From NCBI GenBank assembly GCA_947069175.1, contig CAMTDV010000013.1:13559501-13623500 (forward strand): a DNA stretch of 64,000 bases. Direction: 5' to 3'. The stretch's first letter is position 1. Each line of letters starts with the position of its first letter. Below the pieces are notes generated by a model. The model did not search any database. It was not told the DNA's origin and saw nothing but the letters and a program-made list of their open reading frames with translations. The stretch comes from Scalesia atractyloides. Its lineage: Eukaryota; Streptophyta; Magnoliopsida; Asterales; Asteraceae. This document shows, in pieces, positions 10,391 to 22,558 of the stretch. Made by a program: the position numbers and the translations under genes.

Positions 10391-10515
10391 TGATACAGGC
10401 CAATGTGCCATATTTTATGTCCATTAGTGACACGCCTATGTGCCACATTTTATGTCCATTAGTGACAGGCCTATGTGCCATAAATTTTATGTCCTTCGTG
10501 ACAAGCTTATGAGCT
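10391..10515. repeat. Degenerate continuation of the minisatellite
   Basis: Three further units keep TCCATTAGTGAC or a variant but replace the rest with GCCTATGTGCCA and ATTTTATG. These look like the aged edge of the array. Confidence 0.75.
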
Positions 10516-10760
10516 AAATATAATTATCAATTATGACAATAACAGTTGTGACAATACGATCCACTGTCCAATATCATATATGGACTATGTCCAAATTGTA
10601 ATTTACCTTTGATGGTCCTTTTAAGACCTAGGATAAATATAGATATCATGATACTAAGAGTTGTGATGTTATTCACACTAGTTTGATTAGGCGATGGAAT
10701 TTTATATCCAATGTTTAAAGCCAATATATGTTTTAATACCACGGCTAAGAAAGAATTTTA
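10516..10760. other. Probable leader of element 2
   Basis: AT-rich sequence between the minisatellite and the first gag-like frame. A clear primer binding site is not visible: TTGGTGTATAGAACC near 10760 only loosely resembles one. No gene seen. Confidence 0.4.
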
Positions 10761-11910
10761 TTGGTGTATAGAACCAAAGCTTTGAAGAAATGGCTAACTC
10801 GGATGAGGCACAAAGTAGCCACCGGGATGTTAACTCTAATACCTGAAAATATAGCCGTTAACAATGACAACTTCCAAGCTCGCATTGATGCAGCTGTTGA
10901 AAAGGCCATGAGAAAGGCCATAGAAAAGCTTAAAGGTCGAGTGCTACTCGCTCTAGACCATTATTTATCACCCCATCCTCGGCTCATAAGGAGAGCTCCG
11001 TTCACTCTTCAAATGCGAAGAGTGAACCAAAGAAATGGATTTTGTTGATAGGTCCCGTTCTGTTAAAGACGGATGTACCTATAAATATTTCGTCTCCTGC
11101 AAGCCCTAAGATTTTAATGGGGAGAAAGGAGCTGTGGAAGCCCTAAAGTGGCTGAATGAGATGGAGACAATCATAGATATCAGCAGATGTGCTGATAAGG
11201 ATGTGGTCAAGTATGTATCACAGTCCTTTAAGGGCGATGCTCTAATCTGGTGGAAAGCTATGATCCAATCTACGGGTAAAGTCCACCTGTACAACTTAGG
11301 ATGGCCTAAGTTTGTCGAATTAGTCAAGGAAACTTACTGTCCACCTCATGAGGTGGAGAAATTAGAGACAGACTTTTTGTCTCTTTCAATGAAGAACCTA
11401 GATTGTCGGAAGTACATTTCTGACTTTAACTCCCTATCCAGGTTAGTTTCCTATCTGATCACCCCTGAAACCAAACGCATTGCGCGTTTTATCAATGGAT
11501 TAGCTCCTGAAATTAAGGGTATGGTAAAGGCTGCTCAGCCTAGTACCTATAGGTCCGCTGCTGACCTATCCCTATCCCTCACCCTTGATCTAGTGAGGCA
11601 AAAGTCAGTTAAGTCTGAAACTGACGGGAAAAGAAAGAGATAAGATGACAACTCCCAAAGGTTTAATAAGAAGAATAAAGGGATATTTGGGTTCAAGAGG
11701 AACCAAGACAAGTCGGCTGTGACACCAACATGCAAGACTTGCAACCGCAGACACTAGGGACAGTGTAATTATGGTCCACAAGCCAAACCCTGTGGTATCT
11801 GTAAGAGAAAGGGGCATAAGACCCTAGAATGCAAGGATCTTAAGGATGTCGTCTGCTACATCTGCAATGAAAAAGGGCATATTAAGACGAACTGCCCTAC
11901 GAATCTTAAG
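10761..11910 (+). pseudogene. gag of element 2
   Basis: Fragment with DNFQARIDAAVEKAMRKAIE (10871 on), then after a frame change the capsid domain ALKWLNEMETIIDISRC, GDALIWWKAM and FVELVKETYCPP (11134-11643, ending in TAA). Past that stop and a TAG near 11755, two CCHC knuckles read CGICKRKGHKTLEC and CYICNEKGHIKTNC (about 11790-11895). It would form the particle and bind RNA; stops prevent this. Confidence 0.82.
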
Positions 11911-14900
11911 AGTAATAATGTGAAGCCTGGAGAAGCCAAGAAGGGGAATGCTCGTGTCTTTCAGATGACTGCAAGAGAGGCTGTTAATGACAACAATGTC
12001 ATAATAGGTACATTCCTCATTAACGATATTTATGCTAGAGTTCTTTTTGATTCGGGTGCAGATAAATGTTTTGTTGATCATAAGTTTAGTGAACAATTAA
12101 ACTTACCCATAAGAACTCTAGACAAAACTTATGAGATAGAACTTCCTGATCGAAGTTTAGAAACAGCATCTTCCATTCTTGATGGAGGTCTCATATCCAT
12201 TAAGAATCATTCCATTCCTATCTCTCTTTTGCCAATGAAATTGGCGGGATTCGATGTAGTTTTAGGCATAGATTGGTCATCTCGTAACCAAGCCCGCATT
12301 GCCTGCGATAAGAAACTCATTGAAATTAAAACCCCATCCCTGGAGACTCGCATTATGGATTGCCAGACAAGGTGTCGTTATTTAAGGCATCCAAGTGTTT
12401 GAGGAAAGGTTGTTTCATTTATGTGGCACAAGTAACTATTAATGAGCCTAAGCCAAATACTGAAGACCTCCCAGTTATCTCGGAGTTTTCCGATGTTTTC
12501 CCTGGGGAATTACCAGGCCTACCTCCAGATAGCAAGTGGAGTTTAGAATTGATATCATACCTGGATCAGCGCCCATAGCTAGAGCTCTATATCGCTTAGC
12601 ACCAACGGAAATGAAGGAGTTGAGGACTCAATTAGATGAACTCTTAGAGCAAGGCTTTATTCAGCCTAGTTCCTCGCCTTGGAGAGCTCCAATTCTTTTT
12701 GTTAAAAAGAAAGACGGTTCAATTCGGATGTGCATTGACTACCAAGAGCTAAACAAGATAACAATCAATAATCGTTATCCTCTGCCCAGGATCGATGATT
12801 TGTTCGACCAACTTCAAGGGGCTAGTTACTTCTCCAAGATTGATCTAAGATCGGGATATCATCAGCTGAAGGTTAGGTGTGAGGATGTTCCTAAGACTGC
12901 CTTCAGGAACCGATATGGTCATTTTGAATTTCTAATGATGCCATTTGGGCTCACAAATGCACCTGCAACATTCATGGATCTCATGAATAAAGTCTACAAA
13001 CCGTATTTGGATAAGTTTGTCATTGTCTTTATAGACGCATACTTATCTATTCTCGTCATCAAGTTGATCACGAGAAACACCTTCGGTGCATTCTAGAATT
13101 GCTAAGGCAGAAGAAGCTTTAGGCTAAATTTTCTAAGTGTGAATTTTGGCTTAGAGAAGTCCAATTTCTTGGGTATGTTGTAAGTGAACGTGGTATCCAA
13201 GTGGATCCCGCCAAAATAGAGGCCATAATAAATTGGGAAGTACCCAAAACCCCATCGGAGATTCATAGTTTCCTAGGATTGGCTAGTTATGATAGAAGGT
13301 TCATTGAGAACTTTTCAAGAATAGCCACTCCTTTGACTACCTTAACCTGTAAGAATGTCAAATTTGTTTGGGGTCCGAAACAACAAGAATCTTTTGAGAT
13401 TCTAAAACACAAGTTGAGCAATGCTCATGTGTTATCTCTACCTGAGGGTATTGAGGATTTTGTAGTCTACTGTAATGCGCCGCACAGTAGCATGGGCTGT
13501 GTGCTAATGCAAAAAAGGCAAGGTAATTGCTTATGCATCACGACAGTTAAAGGTGCACGAAAGTATTACACCACCCATGATTTGGAATTGGGTGCCATTG
13601 TATTTGCACTAAAGCTATGGAGACATTTTTTATATGGCACAAAGTGTATTATATACACTGACCATAAGAGTCTCCAGCATTTATTCAATCAGAAAGAATT
13701 AAACATGCGACAACGTCGTTGGATGGAAACACTTAATGATTATGATTGCGAAATTCGCTACCATCCGGGCAAAGCAAATGTAGTTGGCTGATGCCTTAAG
13801 TAGCAAGGAACGGGTTAAGCCTATAAGGATTAACGCCAAGAACATTGAGCTCAGAAATAGCTTAAATGAGAAGCTATTAGATGCGCAAAGACAAGCTCTA
13901 TTAGAGGCTAATGCTCCTAATGAAGGATTGGGCAGAACTGTTGATCAGTTAGCGCCTGGAAAGGATGGAATCCTTAGGTTCAATGATAGAATCTGGGTTC
14001 CAATTCTTGGAGGACTTAGAGATCTAATCCTCCACGAAGCACACAATACAAGATACTCAGTTCACCCTGGAGGTGGCAAAATGTATCAGGATCTAAAAAG
14101 GAATTATTGATGGATGAGTTTGAAGAAATCCATAGCCACTTATGTAGCTAAGTGTCTGACGTGTTCGCAAGTTAAAGCCGAACATCAGAAGCCGTCAGAA
14201 CTTCTAAAACAATTGGAAATCCCCACATGGAAATGGGAAATGGTAACTATGGACTTGATTACCAAGTTACCTAAGACCAAACGTGCTAATGACACGATTT
14301 GGGTCATGTAGATAGGCTGACCAAGTCAACGCATTTCTTGCCAATTAAGGAAACGTATAATTTAGACAAATTGGCTAAGTTGTATGTGGACAAGATTGTG
14401 TCCCTACACGGTGTGCCGATATCTATTGTATCTGATAGAGATACTAGATATATATCTCACTTTTGGAAAAGTTTTCAAGAATCTTTAGGCACACGATTAA
14501 ACTTTAGTACGACTTAACATCCACAGACTAATGGTCAAAGTGAGCATACTATCTAAACATTAGAAGACATGCTTAGGGCATGTGTGATTGATTTAGATGG
14601 AAGTTGGGATGACCACTGACCCCTAATAGAATTCTCCTACAACAATAGTTATCATACTAGCATCAAGGTTGCTACTTATGAGGCCTTATATGGGAGAAAA
14701 TGTCGAACGCCCGTGTGCTGGGCAGAAGTTGGGGAAGCCCAACTATGAGGATCGGAAATTGTCCTGGAGACCACGGAAAAGATTGTGCAAATCCGTGATC
14801 GTCTCAAAGCTGCCAGTGATAGGCAGAACAGCTATGCTGACAAGAGACGGAAACCTCTTAAGTTCCAAGTAGGGGACAAAGTCATGTTAAAAGTGTCACC

Positions 14901-15287
14901 CTGGAAAGGTGTGATGCGCTTTGGGAAGAAGGGCAAGTTAAGCCCAAGATATGTCGGACCATTCGAGATAGTCGAATGTGTCGGCACTGTAGCTTATAAG
15001 CTCAGATTGCCAGAGGAGCTTAGTGGAATCCATGATGTATTCCACATATCTAACCTTAAGAATGTCTAGCCGATGAGTCGCTAGCAATGTCGCACAAAGA
15101 TGTGCAAATAGATGAAAACCTGAGGTTCGTTGAGAAACCAATTTCGATCGAGGATCGACAGGTTAAGAAGCTCCGAAGAAAATTGATACCTATAGTAAAG
15201 GTTAAATGGGACGCCTTTAGAAGTCCCGAGTATACATAGGAGGTTGAGTCTACTATGCGACAAAAGTACCCCCATCTTTTTGAATAA
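11911..15287 (+). pseudogene. pol of element 2 (protease, RT, RNase H, integrase, tail)
   Basis: Protease motif LFDSGADKC lies near 12046. RT is in a shifted frame from about 12536 (PSSSPWRAPILFVKKKDGS, MCIDYQELN, MPFGLTNAP). The catalytic block is damaged: FIDA instead of FIDD, followed by a frameshift at about 13035. RNase H has TTHDLELGAIVFALK. Integrase has CLTCSQVKAEHQKP, MDLITKLPK and VSDRDTRYIS, with stops near 14108, 14309, 14515, 14574 and others. The GPY-type module is intact (14785-15069, PRYVGPFEIVECVGTVAYKL), and a chromodomain-like tail ends at TAA 15285-15287. Decay is stronger than in element 1, so it is probably older. Confidence 0.88.
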
Positions 15288-15324
15288 AATCTCGAGGTCG
15301 AGATTGCTTTTAAGGGGGTGAGGA

Positions 15325-17942
15325 TGTAACACCCTGTAAAATTGTGTCCAATAATATAGCGACACGTGTTATATTTTTATTTTTAGTCTACTAAAGACTA
15401 ACAAGGACTAAAAGCGTCAACATGCTCAAACTAAGTCTCTGAGTGATCTTCAGATGTCAACATGCATAAACCAAGCCTCTGAGTGACCATTAGTGTCAAC
15501 ATGCTTAAAAACATAGACTCAGAGTGATCATTAGTGTCAACATGCTAAAACTTGGCCTCTGAGTGACCGTTGGGTCAACATGCCCAGCCTCTGAGTGACA
15601 TCGGAGTCAGCATGCTTATAATGAGCCTCTGAGTGATCTTTTACGAAGTCCTAACTCTCACATGTCCCATTTGTTGGAAAAATCATGAATTGATCTTATA
15701 TATGTTATGAAACCTGTTTTGACATTTAAAAAAGTTGGTAATAATTATTAGGACATGTAAGAACATGTTCGGCTCGTCAATTTCAGTTCTAGGGTCGGTT
15801 CACAACCGAAAGTCGCAAAGTTTGACTTCTGCTTTGACTTTAGATTCTGACCCGATTTAGATTAATTAGCTACTGATCTAAAGTTGCATTATGATCATAA
15901 TATAATGTAGCATAACCCTTTGAGGTTATATTACATGATCATAATCAGAATCTAAGTTTATGCATAAAATCCGTAATTATGCCATTTTGACCAAAATGCC
16001 CTTTTTGCATAAAATAAGATTTAGAAGATAATGAACTTGAAAATAAGTTTCCTATTGATGTAATATTATAAGTAGGATTATTTGGGATGTTAAATCAGAT
16101 TATAAACTGAGATTATGAACAAGTCCTTGTAATATGTCGGTAAATGACAATAAAGCCCTTATGGCTTATAAAGTGGTTTTAATCATATCTTTTCAAGGTA
16201 AATCTTTTACCTACTGATATGTTATATTAAATAGCATATCTAAGACATTTTAATCTGACCTTAACATCAGTTTTCGTTATCGCATAAATCGTCATTTTAC
16301 GACATAAGCGTCGTTTCGACGCATAGTATGGTTTTAAACCATAACTATCAACCAAGACTTGTTACCTACTGATTTTAAAACTTATTTTAAATATTTTTAC
16401 AGTAGGTACATGATACAAACTCAGAATCCCAAATAATTGATAAACTATGTGTAAAATGACCAAAATGCCCCTTCGATGCATAATTTGGTCATAAAATATA
16501 AATTAGACAAATAATTGATATCCTACTGATACTATATCATAAATAAAATATTTTTCCTGAATATTTATAAATTTTAACATTTAATTATATTCAAGTTCCT
16601 TTTATACGGTATGAAATTACCAAAATGCCCTAAGGAGGCATAGTTTCATTTTAAAACCTTAACGGGCATATAAGTTGATATCTTACTGATATTACAACTT
16701 AATTAATGTATAATGGTATATAGAACTTGTCCATGACTTACCGGTTACCCATTATCGCTTATAAGCGTACGGTTAATTATACGTAACTAGTTTACAGAAT
16801 TTAACCAAAACGGGTTTGATCTTATCATTTTAAACTCAAAATCCAGAATGTTAATTGTTTACCCATTTTATACAAGTCAAAGTACTTGTTGGGTTTAAAC
16901 TACATTCTATCCAATCATCGTTTAATCAAGCGTTAAACGTTTTGATCATGTACACTACTCGCTCTAAGTCTATGACTTAAATAAGACCGTTAGTATTTAA
17001 TTCGTTAGATTATGCCATAATCCAGACTAGAGCCTTCCGGTAAATGCTATCTGCACTTAGATCATTTTGGATACGGCTTAGATATTAAATCTTGCATTTT
17101 TTAAATCAAGACTAGCTCAGGTAAATACTCTTGTCTTATTTTCCCTATACGGGCTTGGGATACGGTAAAATATTAGCGCTTGGTCGGAAATGGCATCAAT
17201 CGAATGCCGGATTGTGGCTAGTAAATCCGCATATTCTGTTTTAATCAGTTTTGTTTGATAACTTAAATATCGGGGGTTAATTACCGTGTCCTGGATATCC
17301 TCGGCTCATTACATTAGATAATTTCCACGACCTTAGCGCGGGGTGTAGGCATACACCTGACAGACGCTCAAATGCAAATTACCCAAGACGTTGGGGATAA
17401 CTCCTCTCTGAGTTCTAAGTGGTGTGTGTACTTAATCATGTCTCAGTCTCTGTACTGGGCCCTGTATGTATGGACAAACATGTGAATCTGTTAACAAGGT
17501 TACAAAGTAACTTTCCCATGTTATAAAAGATTTGTGTCCTGTGCACTTAAATCTAATTTCTAAAATGTTTTCAAAATGGGTCGGTCGGGTGTATTTACCA
17601 GCGAAAGCTGACGTATTTTCAAAAGACTAAGCTTGCAGGTACAATACGAAATAGGTCGGAAGCTGCTCAGTAGTGAATAAGAGGATCTTGCAAATCCTTA
17701 GATCTACCCTAAAGTCTGTTTTATATTCTTTCTTTGTACATTTTATGATCCGCCTATGGATCTTCTAATACGAGCCGGTGTACTATTTTGTATTTCGATC
17801 ATTCGGTTTGTAATAGTAATTTTATTCCAAGACTTACGATGTGTCATGTTTAATTGACAATGATGTTATCAACTGAGGTCATGATACTCCCCAACCGAGC
17901 CCACCGATGTATGGATTTGGATTTGGAAATCCGGGATGTAAC
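15325..17942 (+). repeat. 3' LTR of element 2 (2.6 kb)
   Basis: Starts TGTAACACCCTG right after the purine tract and ends CGGGATGTAACA. Contents are AT-rich with a minisatellite near its start and a telltale non-coding composition. No partner LTR is in the window, so the borders rest on the TG...CA ends and position. Confidence 0.75.
15408..15645. repeat. Six-copy minisatellite in the element 2 LTR
   Basis: Units of about 37-47 bp built on TCAACATGC ... CCTCTGAGTGAC/T are repeated six times with varied spacers. It lies in the U3 part of the LTR, where tandem repeats often act as enhancer or silencing targets (inference). Confidence 0.85.
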
Positions 17943-19422
17943 AAAAATGCATCTTGCTTTGGATACTCATTTGGACACCATTTGTAGTTAGTGTTCTTCA
18001 TAAGTGTTGCACTCATTGGAAGTTCAAAATGAGGAGGCTAAAACTAAGACAAGTTCCACCTACCACAACATTCAACCATTAGTTTGGTTAGTATCATGGT
18101 TTGGTTGTGGGTTAGATAGTATGTGTGTATATATATTAATACTATAGTTTAGTATATGGTCATGGATTGTCATGCATGGGTAGGATAACTCCTTTAACCC
18201 TTTAGTTCACATATCCACAAATCATTACATTGATGATTTGGATAGTCATAAACATAAGTACAAGAAAGTAAGATAACTAATCTAATTCACCAAGCAACCA
18301 AGTAAGTTTAACTAGACGAATGCTTCCAACATGATATTGGTTGGAGACTTGGTGTAATTTGTCCACTTTGATTACTTGAAAGCTACTTGGTGACTTAGAT
18401 GGTACAGAACACAAATTAAAAGAGCTTTCTTTTCTAGAACAAACATCAATCCAAACCTATCCCACAAAGGGAATTGTTGGCAACTTGAAGATGCCCCGAG
18501 AGAGATAATAATATGAACATTGTTTGAAAAGCTTAATCAAAACAAAAATTAATCCAACTTTGCACCTCAAATGGTGTTGTTCCAACTTAGTTTACCATGG
18601 TAAATTTGTGGAAACACTCCTAGAGGTTATCCCAAAGAAGGAAAAGCAAGAATTCATGAAGAAGAAAGTGAGTTGAAAGCTCACTTTTCCACTTGAAACT
18701 AATCTGCCCAAAGTTGCACCTTCTTGAAGTTTGAGAGTTTAGAGAGTGAATTGAGAGTGTGGAAAGTGAAATGGAATGGTGGGAGGAAATTGAATACGAA
18801 GTATGGTAAAAATGTATTTCCATTATGATCAAAGTATGGTAAAAATGTATTTCCATTATGATCAAAATCTTGGGATTACAAGGATTGAAACAGAATACGT
18901 ATACAAGCTTTCTAAAAATAGAATGTACGAAAACACTGAATGTTACACAACATTCCTTGACCTGGATTATTTATGGCTTTATGAATTCAGACAACATCTC
19001 AATTATGACACTCTCGGTTTATTTGTATTTGAACCTGACTTGTTTTCGTATCTAATGTAATTTGGATCCTTATCTATGAAATAAATCTGGAATATCTAAT
19101 GTTTTGTTATTCATTTTGAGACTTATAAGATTGTAATTATTAATTCATGGTTTATACATACTTTATACGCACTATCTTATCCATTATATTCGTTAATTTT
19201 TGTTAAACGATGATTTTTTTGACAAAACTGAACTTCGGGACTTAACGTGACAAAAATCTAAACTTTCTAAACCCTGGATCCCATGCGACATAGGAGCCGT
19301 CTTGCATTGACCGGCCATCGCTGGCCCTCGCGCCACGCGAGAAGACTAGCCTCCCCTGCCGAGTGGCGCGAGGTGAAGTCTGTTACAGCCGGACCTGGTC
19401 GCGATTTGGTCAACCGACACCG
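17943..19422. other. Intergenic DNA, no gene recognised
   Basis: Holds a perfect 33-bp tandem duplication at 18801-18866 (unit starting GTATGGTAAAAATG) and a GC-rich patch at 19280-19400 with an 11-bp inverted repeat, CCTCGCGCCAC (19326-19336) and GTGGCGCGAGG (19363-19373). Short open frames here show no protein features. Confidence 0.6.
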
Positions 19423-19906
19423 CTTAATCATCTTAAATACACGAGTTATATTTTGTTTTCAATCACCAAACCATTTTAAGAATGTAGTCATGATTCCAAT
19501 CCAATTGCAAGTATCTAATGCACCATTAACATCATAATTAAAGACCACCATCAAACCTCATTATCACCCACTCAAGCCCATCTTAATCATCTTAAATACA
19601 CGAGTTATATTTTGTTTTCAATCACCAAACCATTACTTAAGAATGTAGTCATGATTCCAATCCAATTGCAAGTGTCTAATGCACCATTGACATCATAATC
19701 AAAGACCACCATCAAACCTCATTATCACCCACTCAAGCCCATCTTTAATTTGTACACGAGTTATATTTTGTTTTCAATCACCAAACCATTACTTAAGAAT
19801 GTAGTCATGATTCCAATCCAATTGCAAGTATCTAATGCACCATTAACATCATAATTAAAGACCACCATCAAACCTCATTATCACCCACTCAAGCCCATCT
19901 TTAATT
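19423..19906. repeat. Three tandem copies of a 160-bp repeat
   Basis: Copies start at 19423, 19582 and 19743, and a fourth begins at 19899 and stops after a few bases. All share ACACGAGTTATATTTTG, GTAGTCATGATTCC and CACCCACTCAAGCCCATC with few differences. Copies 1 and 2 start CTTAATCATCTTAAAT while copies 3 and 4 start CTTTAATTTG. The unit length is in the range of plant satellite monomers, but only three copies are here. Confidence 0.93.
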
Positions 19907-22558
19907 TGCAAGTTTCAACTGGGTTTTGCTCATAACGTTTTTACTAGGGTTTCTATACATTATGTTATTCTCAAAACTTTCAACACAATGTTAATTTGGG
20001 TTCTGGCTACATTCTTATCAAAATATATAACACAATTTATGACATAATGAAGATGGTATCCATTATATTTTAATATGTTGTTCATTGTGTTTTATTATGT
20101 TGTTCATTGTGTTTTATTATGTTGTTCATTATGTTTTAGTCTATTTTTTATTGTGTTTTTGATTGTTGTCCATTGTGTTTTAGTCGTTGTCCTATATGTC
20201 TTTTATATATTGTCATCAATTGTGTCTTTAGTCTACTTTCCATCACATTTTTAGTTTGATGTTCATTGTGTTTTACATTATGTTTATTGTGTTTTAGTCT
20301 GTTGTTCATTGTGTCTTTTATCTGTTGTTAACGATTGTATTTTTTATTTTTACTTTCTATTATGTTTTTATTTTGATACTCATTGTATTTTACGTTATGT
20401 CCATTGTGCAATACGTAATTGGGTTTTCGATTTTTTTTTTTGAAAACTACAACAATAGGGTACCCATATTAAAGATAAAAAGACCCTCGATTTTATGATA
20501 TATTTTTTTAGAAAACAAATGACGTATAAAAAAATGAGGGACTTTTAAAAAATGGTAGGGGAAATAGCATGTGACTTGCATGTGCATATTCTGTTTATTC
20601 ACTTGGACAAAAATTACTCTTACCACTTAATTCCTTCTTAGACACTTGTCATTTTATGGTGGTTTTTTACATTTTTTAGGGTGGAAGGAGCGCTTAAACA
20701 CATGTGGAGTGGTAAACACTTTACCTAGTCTATCACCTCATGATGTATCAATTTCTCTCTTTACTTCTCATTTTGCACTTAATCACTAGGGGTGCTTCAC
20801 CCAAATATTTTTTTCTTAAAAAAATAAATAAATAATTAATGTGTGATTGGTTGGAAGAGAGTGGAACCCACCATTAACCTCCTCTCTCTCATCAGTGACT
20901 AGTCACCGTTTTAACATGTCCAAGTTCACCAAAATTGAGCCGACGACGGTAAGCTGCGCAGCAAACTCCTCTCTCCGATCACTTTGCCTAACTCACCCCT
21001 ACCACCCTTAGCTTTAAGCCCCTTTGTACTATAACTCAACCTATAAAAGAGTATGAGACATGTTAGTCAAATCGTCTGTATCTTCATCTTCATGATTGGA
21101 AACTTGGGCCAATAGGTTTAACGCAAATATGAAGTTCAAGAACTCGTATAAACATATCAAGAAGAATCAAAGAACGTGACAAATAATATATGATTAAAAA
21201 TTTATAGAAACAAAGAAATATTAGATTTTTATACAGTTTTGTACCTTAAATAAATTCTACTACGAGTCTAATAACGATCATGGAAACTTATATATAAGTA
21301 TTTTTTGAATTGGATTGACTTACTGGCATACATGATTTTTGTACTTATACTAAATTACTGATTAGCCAATTAAGATGTTAGTTTTATACATACTTGTGTT
21401 ATAATGTTTTGTCACTTATATCAATACTTTGAAAAGTGATAACTTTACCCAGTTATATTGAAACATCTAACCATATAGTGTAATTTTAGTCATATTTTTA
21501 AGTAAATCTTTAATCGTGAAAAATTGTTATCGTAAAACTCAAGCAACCTTATCAATATTTGCTAACCAATAAGATCAGATAAAACACAATTTGCGTTTAA
21601 ATTATTACTATTCCGTTCTTTTCAAAAGTGCTTAACTTCAGTATTTTCATAAATAATTTGTAGCAATATTAGCAAAATTTTAAGTTTAAAACTTTATTAG
21701 TTACTATTATCAGACCACCTTATCTTTAAATCTATTATATGTTATAAGGCAGAAGTTCACACTTTTATGTTTGCATGTGTAACAATTTCAACTTATTGAA
21801 ACATTTAATTTTTTTTTTCTTCTGTGTATTTGGTGTTATTTGAATTATTACATTTAACAAACGAATTGGGCCCGAGAAGTTGTTGATTTCGTTGGTGAAC
21901 GGCCCAAATGTTTATGGGCCTAATCCGGATAAAAAGGCAATTGGGAAACTGAAGGGCCGGGGGCATAGATTAGAGACAGAGTTCGAAGTTAAAACCCACT
22001 TTTATAATGGTTGAATACGGTATTAAATATGTCGTTTGTTTCAGGTGGCATGTTTAAAATACTTCAAATTGTTTAATTATACATGTTGTGTATCACGGTA
22101 AGAAATCATATTCAAGAAAGTTAATTCGTATAAAGTGTAATAGAAAATTTTAGCCATTGATTAAAATATAACTCTTTAATTTGCGTATGTTATTGCTATA
22201 ATTTTCTTAATTTTTATTTTTTTTACAGGATATATGATTACATGTTCAATTCATATAATGTGATTACACGTATAGAGTGTAGTAGAAAATTAAGAAAATT
22301 ATACAAGAAAGTTAATTCGTATTAAAGAAAATTAATACGATGAATTTTTTTAAATATTATCATATGAAAAAGTTATATTTTTGAAAATCATAGGGATGGT
22401 TTTATGAGTCAGAAATATTGTATTTTTGTAAAATATCCTTATCTTTTTTGTCTCCCCTACACTTACGTTTGCTTATTCTTGTACAATAACATTCCCTTAT
22501 TACTACAGTTTGTAAGATCAACTCATCACCCCCATTTGATTTGTTTAAATAAACTGAT
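19907..22558. other. AT-rich intergenic DNA with a degenerate TTCATTGTGTTTTA repeat
   Basis: At 20070-20410 a roughly 22-bp motif, GTTGTTCATTGTGTTTTA, is repeated many times with variation. The remainder is AT-rich with no recognisable gene or RNA. Confidence 0.6.

Larger units (their letters stand above)
10761..17942 (+). mobile_element. Ty3/gypsy retrotransposon, element 2 (no 5' LTR found)
   Basis: Heavily mutated gag-pol followed by a polypurine tract (TTTTAAGGGGGTGAGGA) and a 2.6 kb 3' LTR. The protein order and motifs match element 1 (same subgroup) but at clearly different sequence. No 5' LTR matching 15325-17942 is present upstream in this window; the minisatellite and proline-rich ORF occupy that position. 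The 5' part was therefore either lost or is separated by other insertions. Confidence 0.88.

Noticed and set aside
19283..19537. 84-residue frame at the GC-rich patch
   Set aside because: It crosses from the inverted repeat into the 160-bp tandem repeat, with no protein character.
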